This document shows positions 43,993 to 53,301 of a DNA stretch of 64,000 nucleotides, piece after piece. The translations under genes and the position numbers were made by a program. The stretch is from Gemmatimonadota bacterium (lineage in GTDB: Bacteria; Gemmatimonadota; Gemmatimonadetes; Longimicrobiales; Gaopeijiaceae). The stretch covers positions 40,668-104,667 of the forward strand of contig JAPPGF010000027.1 of NCBI GenBank assembly GCA_028875075.1, in the 5' to 3' direction. The notes beneath the pieces were generated by a model, which saw only the letters and a list, made by a program, of their open reading frames with translations, had not been told where the DNA came from and made no database searches. Numbering within the stretch: the first letter of the stretch is position 1; each line of letters begins with the position of its first letter.

Positions 43993-45918
43993 TCAAGCCT
44001 GCACGGCTGGAGGCATCGCAACCTCGGCTCTTGGCTCCGATCTGCCCCGCGCATGTCGCCGCACTTCGAGCACGAGGTTCTGTAGGTCCGAAGGTGAAAT
44101 GCCCGGGATCCGCCCGGCCTGTCCCAGAGTGCTAGGGCGAATCCTGGCGAGTTTCTGGCGTGCCTCGGTCGACAAGCTCTTGAAGCTCTCGTAGGGCAAC
44201 CCGCTCGGGAGCTCGAAGCCTTCCTGCGCCTGAAGCCGCTCGGCCCGCTCTCGCTCGCGCCGCACATACCCCTGATAGCGAATTTCTATTTCCACCGCGG
44301 CGAGTGCTTCGGCATTCGTCTCCACGTCGAAGGGCGCTCCACCCACACGCGCAAGTTCGGCAAGATCGACCCCGGGGCGGCGAGCGAGATCCACCGCACG
44401 CATTGAATTCGATGGTAGTGTGTAACCGGCGGATTCCAGCACGGGCCCTGCTCGCTGCGCCGACACCGTAGTGTTATGGAACCACTCGATCACGTCGTCT
44501 TCGCGCTGTAACCGAGCCGCTAGTATTCTATTCTGGCTGCTCGTAAGCAGGTTGAGAGAGCGCGCCACCGGCCCCAACCGTCTCACCGCATTGTCCTGGC
44601 GTAGAAGCAATCGAAACTCTGCACGCGAGGTAAACAGTCGATATGGCTCGTCCACGCCGCGCGTCACTAGGTCATCGATCAACACGCCGAGGTAGGCTTG
44701 ATCTCGCCGGATCACTAGAGCTTCACGCCCCTGCACGGTGAGTGCCGCGTTGATCCCGGCCACGATGCCCTGCCCTGCGGCTTCCTCGTAACCGGTCGTG
44801 CCGTTAACCTGCCCAGCTAGGAACAACCCAGCCACACGGCGAGCCTCGAGCGTGTGCCGGAGTTGGTGCGGCGGAAAGTAGTCGTACTCAATCGCATAGC
44901 CCATACGCGTAATGCGTGCATCTTCGAGCCCTGGCACCGCGCGAATGAACTCCACTTGTACGTCTCCAGGCAATGATGTAGACAGCCCGTTCACGTACAG
45001 CTCGCTCGTGCCGAGCCCTTCCGGCTCCAGGAACACCTGATGGCGAGGCGCGTTGGGAAAGCGGACCACTTTGTCCTCGATCGAAGGACAGTAGCGCGGT
45101 CCCCGCCCAGAGATCTCCCCCCCGTAGAGCGCACTCCGCTCCAGGTTGCGTCGCACAACCTTCTTGAGCTCCGCGCCCGCCCACGTGATCCAGCACGGGC
45201 GCTGCTCCGGAATCGACTCACAAACGTATGTGCTGAATCGATAGTCGCCCGGCTCTCCGTCCTGCCGCTCCAGCCGCGTGAAGTCTACAGTTCGTCCGTC
45301 CACCCGGGGCGGCGTTCCGGTCTTGAATCGACTCACCTCCAAGCACTCCGCCAGAGTGTGCGCGAGCTCTACTGAGGCAGCCTCGCCAGCGCGCCCGGCC
45401 TCCACTCCTGCCTCGCCCCCCATGTGGATGCGCCCCCTGAGGAACGTACCAGCCGTCACGACCACCGCCGCCGCCTGCACGGTGAGTCCACTTCGTCCCC
45501 GCACTCCGACGACACGTCCGTCGCCCATCACCAACGCTGTGGCCGTCTCCTGCACGAGGTGCAGATCCGAGAGTTCGTCCAAGATGCGCCGAACGGCAAT
45601 CGGATAGAGCGCGCGGTCGCACTGCGCACGGGGTCCCCAAACGGCCGGACCCTTCGAGCGGTTTAGCATGCGGAAGTGAATCCGAGTCGCGTCGGTGGCC
45701 CGGCCCATTACACCCCCGAGCGCGTCAATCTCGCGGGCGACGATTCCCTTGGCGACGCCCCCGATGGCGGGATTGCAGCTCATCTGTCCCACACGTGAAA
45801 GGTCGGGCGTGAGTAGAATCGTATCGCAACCCAAACGCGCGGAAGCTGCCGCTGCCTCAACGCCCGCGTGTCCGCCGCCGATCACGGCCACATCGCACCG
45901 AAGAGCCCTGTCGCTCAT
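43993..45918 (-). CDS. mnmG: tRNA uridine-5-carboxymethylaminomethyl synthesis enzyme MnmG
   Basis: This 641-residue flavoprotein has the FAD motif IGGGHAGVEAA, the MSCNPAIGGVAKG motif, RFKTGTPPRVDG, and NGTTGYEEAAGQG. The C-terminal helical domain ends in PGISPSDLQNLVLEVRRH, which binds tRNA and MnmE. With MnmE it modifies the wobble uridine of several tRNAs. It lies about 300 bases downstream of mnmE on the same strand, as in many origin regions. Confidence 0.96.
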   Translation of the reverse strand: MSDRALRCDVAVIGGGHAGVEAAAASARLGCDTILLTPDLSRVGQMSCNPAIGGVAKGIVAREIDALGGVMGRATDATRIHFRMLNRSKGPAVWGPRAQCDRALYPIAVRRILDELSDLHLVQETATALVMGDGRVVGVRGRSGLTVQAAAVVVTAGTFLRGRIHMGGEAGVEAGRAGEAASVELAHTLAECLEVSRFKTGTPPRVDGRTVDFTRLERQDGEPGDYRFSTYVCESIPEQRPCWITWAGAELKKVVRRNLERSALYGGEISGRGPRYCPSIEDKVVRFPNAPRHQVFLEPEGLGTSELYVNGLSTSLPGDVQVEFIRAVPGLEDARITRMGYAIEYDYFPPHQLRHTLEARRVAGLFLAGQVNGTTGYEEAAGQGIVAGINAALTVQGREALVIRRDQAYLGVLIDDLVTRGVDEPYRLFTSRAEFRLLLRQDNAVRRLGPVARSLNLLTSSQNRILAARLQREDDVIEWFHNTTVSAQRAGPVLESAGYTLPSNSMRAVDLARRPGVDLAELARVGGAPFDVETNAEALAAVEIEIRYQGYVRRERERAERLQAQEGFELPSGLPYESFKSLSTEARQKLARIRPSTLGQAGRIPGISPSDLQNLVLEVRRHARGRSEPRAEVAMPPAVQA

Positions 45919-46215
45919 ACCGTTGGTCTTATGTTGAAGCCGCTATCACGAACGTAAAGTATGGACCCTGTGCGTACCACGCGCGTTACATGCGCGCCGC
46001 AAGGCCCCTGCGCTAGCCTCCGTTCAAGACTTACTGGTCGCGACCGCCTCCCACGCAACGCGTAGCTCGACCGAGCCGTCGCACAGATTGCCCACTGCAC
46101 CCCACGGTCCCAGTTGACACCCCGCACGCTGCGCTCCTGTTCGGTACGCGACGCCCTGTACGCCCCTGCTGACCCGGAACGCTGCAAGCTCTTTGCCTGT
46201 CCGCGTCAAACCCGA

Positions 46216-47637
46216 TCACTTGCCGATGCAGAACTCGGCGAATACACGGTCCAACACCTCCTCACCGGTGATCACGCCGACCAGCTCCTCGAGAGCGGAC
46301 TCCGTAACCCGCAGATGTGCTGCAGCGATCTCGGGACCCGCGCCCTTCCGTAGCGCCGCGGCGAAGCTACGCACTTCGCTGAGCGCTCGGCCAACCGCCC
46401 GCGCTTGACGTGCGCGCGTAAGCACGGGTGAGTCCGCACCGGTCCCCAGGAGTCCACGATACACGAGCCGCGGGAGCAGCGCCCGCAATTCGCCGAGCCC
46501 GTCCCCTGCGAGAGCCGAGACACTTAGAGTTGCGCACGCATCTTCCGGCCCGCCCGTCCCGCCTGTGGCAAGCGCTCGGTCGCGTGCGATCTCAAGCCTT
46601 CCTGAGTGCACGGCCGTGACATCCAGATCTGCCTTAGTGCGCACCACGACCACGGGTACTCCCGTGTCCCTTACGAAGTCTCGTTCATCGGTACCAAGCG
46701 TGCGTGTGCCTTCCACGCAGAGGAGCACGACATCGGCCGCAGCCAAGTACCGACGGGCGACGTTGACCCCCATTCGTTCCACCCGGTCGTCCGTCTCGCG
46801 CAGTCCGGCCGTGTCCACCAAACGGAACGGAAAACCCCCGAGTGATACGGCTGCCTCAAGGGCATCGCGCGTGGTGCCCGGTACCTCGGTGACGATGGCC
46901 CGCTCCTGCCCCAGTAAAGCATTATAGAGACTGGACTTACCCGAATTAGGGCGCCCTGCGAGGACAACCAGGGCTCCTTCCCTCAGAAGTTCGCCCTCCG
47001 CAGCCGTCTCGAGCAGTGCCGCAAGACTATTGCTCAGTTCGTCCGCACGCTCTGCGATATGTGTCACAGGGATCGGCGCGTCGTCCTCTTCGGGAAAATC
47101 GATATGGTGCACAAGCAAAGCCTCCAGCCCCAGCAGGCTTGCCCGCAGCGCCGCGACCCGCTCCGACAAGCCACGGTCGAGTTGGCGGAGCGCCATCCGC
47201 CGTAGCGCTTGGCTCCGTCCCTCGATGAGGTCGACGACGGCCTCAGCCTGCAGGAGATCCATGCGCCCGTTCAGATAGGCCCTTCGCGTGAATTCACCCG
47301 CCTCGGCGAGGCGCGCGCCGCCGGCGAGGCAGGCGTCCAGCACTAGGGCCGGGCCCAGCCATCCGCCGTGCCCCGAGATCTCGACGACGTCCTCGCCGGT
47401 GTAGCTGGCAGGTGCAGGGTACTGTGTGACGACGGCTTGCTCGATTGTCTCGTTTGTCACGGGATCGATGATTGCCGCGACACACGCCTCGCGCGGCGGT
47501 ACCGGCTCGAGACCCGGTGCCACACGGGCCAAGACAGCAGCCGCGCGTGGGCCGCTGATTCGGACAACCGCGATCGCGCTCACCCCAGGAGCGGTGGAGA
47601 GAGCCGCGATCGTGTCAACCTCGACCCCGCTGACCAC
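46216..47637 (-). CDS. mnmE: tRNA modification GTPase MnmE
   Basis: This 473-residue protein has an N-terminal folate-binding domain (DTIAALSTAPG, SGHGG, GEFTRRAYLNGRMDLLQAEAV), a G domain inserted in the helical domain (GRPNSGKSSL, DTAGLRE, and a G4 TKAD), and the C-terminal CIGK whose Cys is essential for modification. The G4 motif TKAD replaces the common NKxD. It works with MnmG. It lies 10 bases downstream of yidC. Confidence 0.96.
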   Translation of the reverse strand: MVSGVEVDTIAALSTAPGVSAIAVVRISGPRAAAVLARVAPGLEPVPPREACVAAIIDPVTNETIEQAVVTQYPAPASYTGEDVVEISGHGGWLGPALVLDACLAGGARLAEAGEFTRRAYLNGRMDLLQAEAVVDLIEGRSQALRRMALRQLDRGLSERVAALRASLLGLEALLVHHIDFPEEDDAPIPVTHIAERADELSNSLAALLETAAEGELLREGALVVLAGRPNSGKSSLYNALLGQERAIVTEVPGTTRDALEAAVSLGGFPFRLVDTAGLRETDDRVERMGVNVARRYLAAADVVLLCVEGTRTLGTDERDFVRDTGVPVVVVRTKADLDVTAVHSGRLEIARDRALATGGTGGPEDACATLSVSALAGDGLGELRALLPRLVYRGLLGTGADSPVLTRARQARAVGRALSEVRSFAAALRKGAGPEIAAAHLRVTESALEELVGVITGEEVLDRVFAEFCIGK

Positions 47638-47647
47638 TCTTTGCCCG

Positions 47648-49339
47648 TCAGCCCTTTGTTAGCTTGACCGGTCCTTGCGCCTGGGCCCGCGCGCGCTCCT
47701 TCGCGATCCAGTACTGCTGGGGGATCGTGGCCAGATTGGAAACGGCATAATACAGGTTCAGCCCTGCCGCCAGCTTGAAGAAAATGACGACCATCAGCAC
47801 CGGCATCATCCACATCATCACCTTCATCTGCTGGTTAACCTCCTGCATGGAGCGCATGCCCATCCACTGTAGAAAGAACATCGAGATGCCCATGAAGATA
47901 GGCAGCACGTAGAGGGGATCGGGCGCGGACAGATCCGGCAGCCAAAGGAACGAGGCTCCGCGGAGCTCGATCGTGTTCTGGAAAACGAAGAACAACGCGA
48001 TCAGCACCGGCCATGGTAAGAGCATCGGCAAACATCCCGCCATCGGGTTAAAGCCGTGCTCTCGGTACAGACGGAGCATCTCCTTCTGCAATCTTTCAGG
48101 GTTGTCTTTGTGTTTTGTTTGGATCTCTTTGAGCAACGGTTGCACGGCCATGTTTCTCATTTGCGCCCGCATCGCTTTCTGGTTCAGCGGCCAAAGCACG
48201 ATGCGCATGAGCACGCCGAAAACGACCAGCACCCACCCGTACGCCAAGCTCAGTGACTCGTGCAGGAACATGAGGACCCAAGTGATCAAGCCCACAAACG
48301 GTCTGATGATGGGGCGGAAGATCCGCCAACCGTACGGGTTCACCTCCTCCAGATCGTCGCCCAGCACGGTCAATGTCCCATAGTCCTGCGGTCCCATGAA
48401 CGCCCGGTAGCCGAATTGTCCGTCTCCGGCGATTTCGGTCGCCACAGCGACATGTGCACGGCCGGGCCCCTCCGGCGCAACCAAGATCCCACCGAAGTAC
48501 TGTCTCCCCGGTTCCTCCGACTGCGGTAGCATTGCCAACACAAAAAACTTGCTCTTGAAAGCGACCCACAGATAAGGGCCCTGATGTACACCGGGCTGGT
48601 CCACATCGCGAAGCGGATACGAATCGATCCCTTCCCGGAGGTGGTTGCCGACGTAGGCGAGCGCACGTCCCTCGGCTACGGTGTCGGCATCGTTCAACGG
48701 TAGCCCCACCCCGAGGTCAGCGAGCACGAGTGCCCGTTCGGCCCCCAGAATTTCGCCAGCGGCCTCGATCACGTACGTGTCGGCGCTGAAGCGATAGGTG
48801 ACCTCAACGGACAGCTGGCTCCCTTGGTGTCGGAACGTGAGCGAGCCCGAGCCTGACTCCGACACCCGCAGCCGTTCAACCGATGGCTCGAAGTGCAGCT
48901 TCCGGAGGTCGACCGTGTCCCCCCCGACGACAAGGCGTAGGCCAAGAGCACCTTGGCCGTCGGGCACGAGCTGCACCACTCCATCGCGCGTAAACGAGTT
49001 GAATTGCGGCAACTCGGCCGAGACGATCCGGGCTCCCCGCGTGCTGAAGACGTGGCGGTAGAGCGCAGATTCCACCACAACGCTACGCTCGGGCGGCGGC
49101 GGCTCCCCAATTGCCACAATCGTGTCTACTGATGTCGGAACAGCAGAGACCTCTCCGGCAGCGGAGTGCTCCACGCCGGAAGTCTCAGTCGGACTTGGTG
49201 TTCCAGCGTGCGGTGCCACCGATTCTGTGGGCGGTCCTGCGGGCGAGTCAGACGCGATGGGCGGGAACAGGACATTGGTGATGATCAAGACCCCGACCAT
49301 TAGGGCAATCGCAAACAGAAAACGAAGTTCGGTGGTCAT
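47648..49339 (-). CDS. yidC: Membrane protein insertase YidC
   Basis: From the ATG at 49339 this is a 563-residue Gram-negative-type YidC. It has an N-terminal membrane helix, a large periplasmic domain (about 60-330), and five C-terminal helices including the conserved LSLAYGWVLVVFGVLMRI region, MNAQMRNMAV-like loop, and FNPMAGCLPMLLPWPVLIALFF. It inserts membrane proteins alone or with Sec. Its size and P1 domain indicate a diderm organism. It is followed by mnmE with no jag gene between them. Confidence 0.95.
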   Translation of the reverse strand: MTTELRFLFAIALMVGVLIITNVLFPPIASDSPAGPPTESVAPHAGTPSPTETSGVEHSAAGEVSAVPTSVDTIVAIGEPPPPERSVVVESALYRHVFSTRGARIVSAELPQFNSFTRDGVVQLVPDGQGALGLRLVVGGDTVDLRKLHFEPSVERLRVSESGSGSLTFRHQGSQLSVEVTYRFSADTYVIEAAGEILGAERALVLADLGVGLPLNDADTVAEGRALAYVGNHLREGIDSYPLRDVDQPGVHQGPYLWVAFKSKFFVLAMLPQSEEPGRQYFGGILVAPEGPGRAHVAVATEIAGDGQFGYRAFMGPQDYGTLTVLGDDLEEVNPYGWRIFRPIIRPFVGLITWVLMFLHESLSLAYGWVLVVFGVLMRIVLWPLNQKAMRAQMRNMAVQPLLKEIQTKHKDNPERLQKEMLRLYREHGFNPMAGCLPMLLPWPVLIALFFVFQNTIELRGASFLWLPDLSAPDPLYVLPIFMGISMFFLQWMGMRSMQEVNQQMKVMMWMMPVLMVVIFFKLAAGLNLYYAVSNLATIPQQYWIAKERARAQAQGPVKLTKG

Positions 49340-49367
49340 CGCTTCAGTCCAAATCGCGTTTCCGCGT

Positions 49368-49601
49368 TTACTCCGACTTGCCGCGGGGTACGGGATCGTA
49401 GCCCGATCCACCCCACGGGTGGCACCGCAGGAGACGCCGGGCAGTCAGCCATCCGCCAACCAAGGCGCCGTGCTGCCTGACCGCCTCCTGCGCGTAGCCC
49501 GAACAGCTCGGGGTAAACCGGCACGTCGGGGGCATGCCGGGCGAGATCCCTACCCGGTAGAACCGGATCAGGGCAAGGAAGACGATCCGGAGCACAGACA
49601 C
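49368..49601 (-). CDS. yidD: Membrane protein insertion efficiency factor YidD
   Basis: This 77-residue protein starts at GTG and has the family core [24 protein letters not shown] and [18 protein letters not shown]. It is thought to assist YidC at the inner membrane. Its start lies within the 3' end of rnpA (34-base overlap), and yidC follows, giving the conserved order rpmH-rnpA-yidD-yidC. Confidence 0.93.
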   Translation of the reverse strand: MSVLRIVFLALIRFYRVGISPGMPPTCRFTPSCSGYAQEAVRQHGALVGGWLTARRLLRCHPWGGSGYDPVPRGKSE

Positions 49602-49975
49602 ACCACCACGGCGTCGACTTCCTCCTTGAGCTGAACCACCGAAGCGAGATATGCCTCGGGTCTGGCTCGCAGCATTACGTCCACGCTCCTTGCCGTTGCC
49701 CGAAGTGCAGGAACAATCTGCGTTCGTCCAAGCTCGCGGAGCCGTCGCTTCAGTCGGTTCCGCTGCGCCACGGTACGTCGGTGTCTCGGGACTAATACGC
49801 CCAGGCGGGGACGCGAGGCAGGGGAAGTGGCAAAGTAGACGTCGAGATGCGCCGTTCGCTTCCGCTTCCCCCGCTTGAGAAGAGCCTGGACGTCGTTCGA
49901 GAGACGCAAGCGGCTCGCTCTGGGGAGCCGCTGGCTACTGTTCAGTCGCGGACCCTCGGCCTCTGGAGGGGCCAC
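49568..49975 (-). CDS. rnpA: Ribonuclease P protein component
   Basis: This 135-residue basic protein begins with GTG and carries the RNase P protein signature [11 protein letters not shown] in the middle, with the N-terminal RLPRASRLR and the [14 protein letters not shown] strand. It assists the catalytic RNA in 5' processing of tRNAs. The start is a GTG with GGTGGGA upstream, 21 bases after rpmH; an inner start is possible. Confidence 0.92.
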   Translation of the reverse strand: MAPPEAEGPRLNSSQRLPRASRLRLSNDVQALLKRGKRKRTAHLDVYFATSPASRPRLGVLVPRHRRTVAQRNRLKRRLRELGRTQIVPALRATARSVDVMLRARPEAYLASVVQLKEEVDAVVVCLCSGSSSLP

Positions 49976-49996
49976 GCCTAAATCCCACCGTCCCGG

Positions 49997-50149
49997 CTAG
50001 TACTTCCCGCTGAGCCGCACGCTAAGCCTTCTACGGCCCTTCCTACGCCGGCGGGAAAGGGTCTTGCGCCCCCCCCGGGTCGCCATACGGCTGCGGAAAC
50101 CATGCTTGTTGCTCCGTTTCCGATTCCGGGGTCTATACGTGGGCTTCAT
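49997..50149 (-). CDS. rpmH: 50S ribosomal protein L34
   Basis: This 50-residue protein begins [18 protein letters not shown] and ends VRLSGKY, with the [19 protein letters not shown] core typical of L34. The extended N-terminus PTYRPRNR is a common variant. It is the first gene of the rpmH-rnpA-yidD-yidC-mnmE-mnmG block and is preceded by a good promoter. Confidence 0.96.
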   Translation of the reverse strand: MKPTYRPRNRKRSNKHGFRSRMATRGGRKTLSRRRRKGRRRLSVRLSGKY

Positions 50150-50189
50150 CGACGTCCCGCCGCTTGCTATGTTTCAGTTCCGGCCGACA

Positions 50190-50219
50190 ATAGTAGACGA
50201 CCCTCCGGTAGAGCGTCAA
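50190..50219 (-). promoter_or_regulatory. Promoter for the rpmH operon
   Basis: On the minus strand, TTGACG (50219-50214) and TACTAT (50195-50190) are 18 bases apart and would start transcription about 34 bases before the rpmH ATG. The divergent dnaA promoter lies about 150 bases away. Confidence 0.6.
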
Positions 50220-50371
50220 CTGAGAGTCTTTCATCCGTCGTTCTCGTATCCACCACTTCCTCCTTCACTGCCCGTCGCCATTCCGGTCCCGGGAGAACCC
50301 TGGACTCGTCCCGCGCCGGCTCATGTCCTGAGCCTTCAGACACATATCTTGGGTCCCCAGCTTTTGTGCGT

Positions 50372-50400
50372 TTGACTTTTCGACACCAGTGGCCTACCCT
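50372..50400 (+). promoter_or_regulatory. Promoter for dnaA
   Basis: TTGACT (50372-50377) and TACCCT (50395-50400) are separated by 17 bases. The transcript would begin about 90 bases before the dnaA ATG. The -10 box is only moderately close to consensus. Confidence 0.5.
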
Positions 50401-50495
50401 TGCATCCTCCCTTTCCAGGGGGGGGCGACCCCAACAGTATAGCGTACCCGAAGCTCCCGAGACTCATTTGTTTCGGGGGAGGTTTTCGTGCGCCC

Positions 50496-51914
50496 ATGGA
50501 GCTGAGCGCCACCGACCTCTGGACTCAGGTCCTCGAATCTGCGCGCGCGGGAATGCCGGAGCAGAGCTACCGCACTTGGCTCTCAGGCACGGACGCAAGC
50601 ACGCTTACCGACGCGGAGCTGGTGGTGGAGGCACCTAGCCAGTTCCACGTGGAGTGGATCGAGGACAAATATGGTTCGCTCCTCAATGAACTGACACAGC
50701 GTGTCGTGGGCCGCCCACTGCGCCTGCTTTTTCGCTCCAGGAGGCTCTCGCCTCTGACCTTGCCCGCGGTCGAGCTTGCACAACCTGTGCCCGAGGCTAG
50801 CACGCGGACCGTGCCTGCCAATGCCAGTTTGCCGACTGGCCGGACGCAGTCAGTGGACGCGTACGCGGCGCATGGCCTCAAGGAGCGATACACTTTTGAT
50901 CGTTTCGTGGTTGGCAGTAATAACCAGCTCGCCGCCGCTGCCTCTCGGGCCGTTGCAGAGAACCCGGCCCGCATGTATAACCCGCTGTTTCTGTACGGGG
51001 GTGTGGGCCTTGGGAAGACACATCTTATGCATGCCATCGGGATGATGATCCTAGAGCGCGAGCCGAGAAATCGCGTTGTCTATGTTTCCTCCGAGCAATT
51101 CACGAACCAACTCGTGACGTCCATCCAGGAGGGTTCAATGCCGGTGTTTCGGCGTCGTTACCGTCAGATGGACCTCCTCCTCGTGGACGATGTGCACTTC
51201 CTGGAAGGCAAAGAGCGTACTCAAGAGGAGTTCTTCCACACGTTCAATGCGCTATATGATGCTCAGAAGCAAATCATTCTCACCAGCGACCGGCCTCCGA
51301 AGGACCTCTCCGGTCTTGAGGAGCGTCTAGTATCACGGTTCGAGTGGGGCCTCGTAGCGGATATCAAGCCACCCGACTACGAGACGCGGGTTGCAATATT
51401 GCGCAAGAAGGCTTCGGATGACCATATCGTTCTCGAAGACGAGGTTATTGACTATATTGCGCATTCCTGTACTGCTTCCGTGCGTGAGCTCGAGGGCGCT
51501 GTTATCAAGCTATTGGCGTTCTCGTCACTGACGAACCAGGAAATCACGACCGCTCTGGCGCAGAACGCTCTTTCGGGGGTCTTACGTGGCGAGAATCGGA
51601 GGGGGACCGAGCGCCTTACACCTGAGACCATCCGTGACTTGGTGGCCCGACATTGGAACGTTCGACCCGAAGCACTCGTATCCAAGCGACGTACGAAAGA
51701 CTTGACGGTACCTAGACAAGTCGCCATGTACCTTATTAAGGAACTGCTGAACGTATCTTTGGTCCGTATAGGTGAGGTCTTTGGTGGGCGCGACCATTCC
51801 ACTGTAATTCACTCCATCCGCAAGGTGCAACAGGACATAGAACAGGACACCCGGTTCCGTCGAGACATCGAGGAGATCCAAGCCAAGCTCGCTCAGACAA
51901 CCATTCACAGTTGA
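50496..51914 (+). CDS. dnaA: Chromosomal replication initiator DnaA
   Basis: From the ATG at 50496 this is a 472-residue DnaA. Domain I covers about residues 1-90 and a variable linker follows. The AAA+ domain has Walker A FLYGGVGLGKTH and Walker B LLLVDDVHFL. The C-terminal domain IV ends with the DNA-binding signature GGRDHSTVIHSI. It unwinds oriC and loads the helicase. The start is chosen because MELSATDLWTQVLE matches the family; the upstream frame does not. Confidence 0.96.
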   Translation: MELSATDLWTQVLESARAGMPEQSYRTWLSGTDASTLTDAELVVEAPSQFHVEWIEDKYGSLLNELTQRVVGRPLRLLFRSRRLSPLTLPAVELAQPVPEASTRTVPANASLPTGRTQSVDAYAAHGLKERYTFDRFVVGSNNQLAAAASRAVAENPARMYNPLFLYGGVGLGKTHLMHAIGMMILEREPRNRVVYVSSEQFTNQLVTSIQEGSMPVFRRRYRQMDLLLVDDVHFLEGKERTQEEFFHTFNALYDAQKQIILTSDRPPKDLSGLEERLVSRFEWGLVADIKPPDYETRVAILRKKASDDHIVLEDEVIDYIAHSCTASVRELEGAVIKLLAFSSLTNQEITTALAQNALSGVLRGENRRGTERLTPETIRDLVARHWNVRPEALVSKRRTKDLTVPRQVAMYLIKELLNVSLVRIGEVFGGRDHSTVIHSIRKVQQDIEQDTRFRRDIEEIQAKLAQTTIHS

Positions 51915-52185
51915 TGTGGATTCGGCGCGGATAATCAAGCCCATTTCCACACCACTACGTGGGTTGGACCTGGCTATAGACATGGTACACCTATCATATC
52001 CACACTTGACTTCACACCATATCTTGCTACGTGGATGCAACCCACATACATATCAGTTGGCTCCAATCAGTCACAATTTTCAACAAATCTACAACTTCTA
52101 CTACTACGGGTTTTTATACTATAATGAATAACCCCAACCTTCTGGTTGTGGACATCGTCCCAAGTGCCAACTCTAGCGAGGCTCC
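51915..52185. other. Probable replication origin (oriC)
   Basis: The dnaA-dnaN spacer holds several DnaA-box-like 9-mers: TGTGGATTC at 51915, ATTTCCACA at 51943, ATATCCACA at 51996 (one change from TTATCCACA), and TGTGGACAT at 52147. A tract at 52088-52107 reads CTAC-type triplets (TAG triplets on the other strand), like the DnaA-trio unwinding element. It is followed by GGG and an AT-rich run with TATAAT at 52120-52125, which could also be a dnaN -10 box. Confidence 0.75.
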
Positions 52186-53301
52186 ATGAGATTCACGATC
52201 ATCCGGCAGAACCTCCACAATGCTCTGGGCGCAGTATCTGCCAGCGTTCCGTCTAAGACTACGCTTCCTGTTCTTTCAAACATCCTCTTCCAGACTGATG
52301 AAGAGGGTGTCTGGATAACTGGAACGGACTTGGATGTAACAGTGCGAGTCTATGTGCCCGCTGAAGTGGGGGAGGCGGGCAATCTGACGGCACCAGGCCG
52401 GAAGCTTCAAGAGATTACAAGAGAACTTCCTGATCATCCGGTGGAGGTCACGGCCCAAGGAGACCAGATCGAGCTTCACTGTGGTCGCAGCCACTTCAAG
52501 CTCAACGGATTGTCAGCGGAGGAGTTTCCTTCTCTTCCTTCAGTTGGATTCGACGAGGGTTGGCCTGTCAAGGGAGAACAACTTCATCAGTTGATACAAT
52601 ATACGTCTTTTGCTGTTTCCACTGAGGAAAGCCGTCCGATCCTCAACGGTGTTCTCTGGGAACTCCGCAGTGGTAGGATGCGTATGGTGGCGACGAACGG
52701 GCATCGCCTCGCACGCATGACGTTACAGGTTGAGGCGACCACCACTGATAACACGGATCTCATTGTGCCACCGTCTGCATTACAACAGGTGCAGCGCCTC
52801 TTTCGTGACGACGATGACATAGTCGTAGCGAAGAGCGGGAATCACCTTGGTTTTCGTACAGATGGAACAGAGGTGTATACCCGTCTGATTGAAGGGACTT
52901 ATCCAAACTATGAGCAGGTGATCCCCAAGGACAATGACCGTCACGCGGTCGTGGACAGGAGGGCGCTTGAATCCGCGGTTCGCAGAATGGCGGTTATCGC
53001 AAGTGACCAAACGCACCGGATCCGTTTGTTGTTTGAGGACAAGCGCGCGTCCCTAAACGTTCTCACGCCCGATCTAGGTGAAGGACATGACGAGTTGGAA
53101 CTCGTTTACCAAGGCGAAAGCCTGGAAATCGGTTTCAACGCCAATTATTTGTTGGAAGTGCTTCGCTATATGCCCACGGATGAGATTAAACTGACATTCA
53201 AGGCACCGGAGCGGGCGGCCACACTAGAACCAGTGACGAACGAAGACGAGGAGCCGCTCGACTACCTCTGTCTAGTGATGCCGTTGCGCCTTCTTGACTA
53301 G
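52186..53301 (+). CDS. dnaN: DNA polymerase III beta subunit (sliding clamp)
   Basis: This 371-residue protein has three clamp domains with the usual N-terminal RQNLHNALGAVSASVPSKTTLPVL, GRKLQEITRELPD, RPILNGVL and NGHRLA motifs, and the C-terminal Met-Pro-Leu-Arg end (VMPLRLL) that lines the binding groove. It tethers polymerase III to DNA. GAGG lies before the ATG. Its stop overlaps the pyrE stop on the other strand by four bases. Confidence 0.96.
   Translation: MRFTIIRQNLHNALGAVSASVPSKTTLPVLSNILFQTDEEGVWITGTDLDVTVRVYVPAEVGEAGNLTAPGRKLQEITRELPDHPVEVTAQGDQIELHCGRSHFKLNGLSAEEFPSLPSVGFDEGWPVKGEQLHQLIQYTSFAVSTEESRPILNGVLWELRSGRMRMVATNGHRLARMTLQVEATTTDNTDLIVPPSALQQVQRLFRDDDDIVVAKSGNHLGFRTDGTEVYTRLIEGTYPNYEQVIPKDNDRHAVVDRRALESAVRRMAVIASDQTHRIRLLFEDKRASLNVLTPDLGEGHDELELVYQGESLEIGFNANYLLEVLRYMPTDEIKLTFKAPERAATLEPVTNEDEEPLDYLCLVMPLRLLD

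Larger units (their letters stand above)
50150..50495. other. Divergent rpmH/dnaA intergenic region
   Basis: This 346-base spacer holds two divergent promoters (50190-50219 minus, 50372-50400 plus). It includes C/T-rich stretches and GGGGGAGG about 12 bases before the dnaA start. No perfect DnaA box is seen here, so the main origin elements are probably between dnaA and dnaN. Confidence 0.5.

Noticed and set aside
43602..44135. A 177-codon plus-strand frame
   Set aside because: It overlaps the 3' end of mnmG and the parS region and has no motif or start signal.
45919..46215. A missing gene between mnmE and mnmG
   Set aside because: Frames up to 90 codons exist but have no similarity to Jag or any known family, and composition is not gene-like. 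I treat it as intergenic.
50641..50656. parS-like TTCCACGTGGA inside dnaA
   Set aside because: Only 12 of 16 bases match the perfect site, and the sequence encodes the conserved QFHVEW part of DnaA, so coding constraint explains it.
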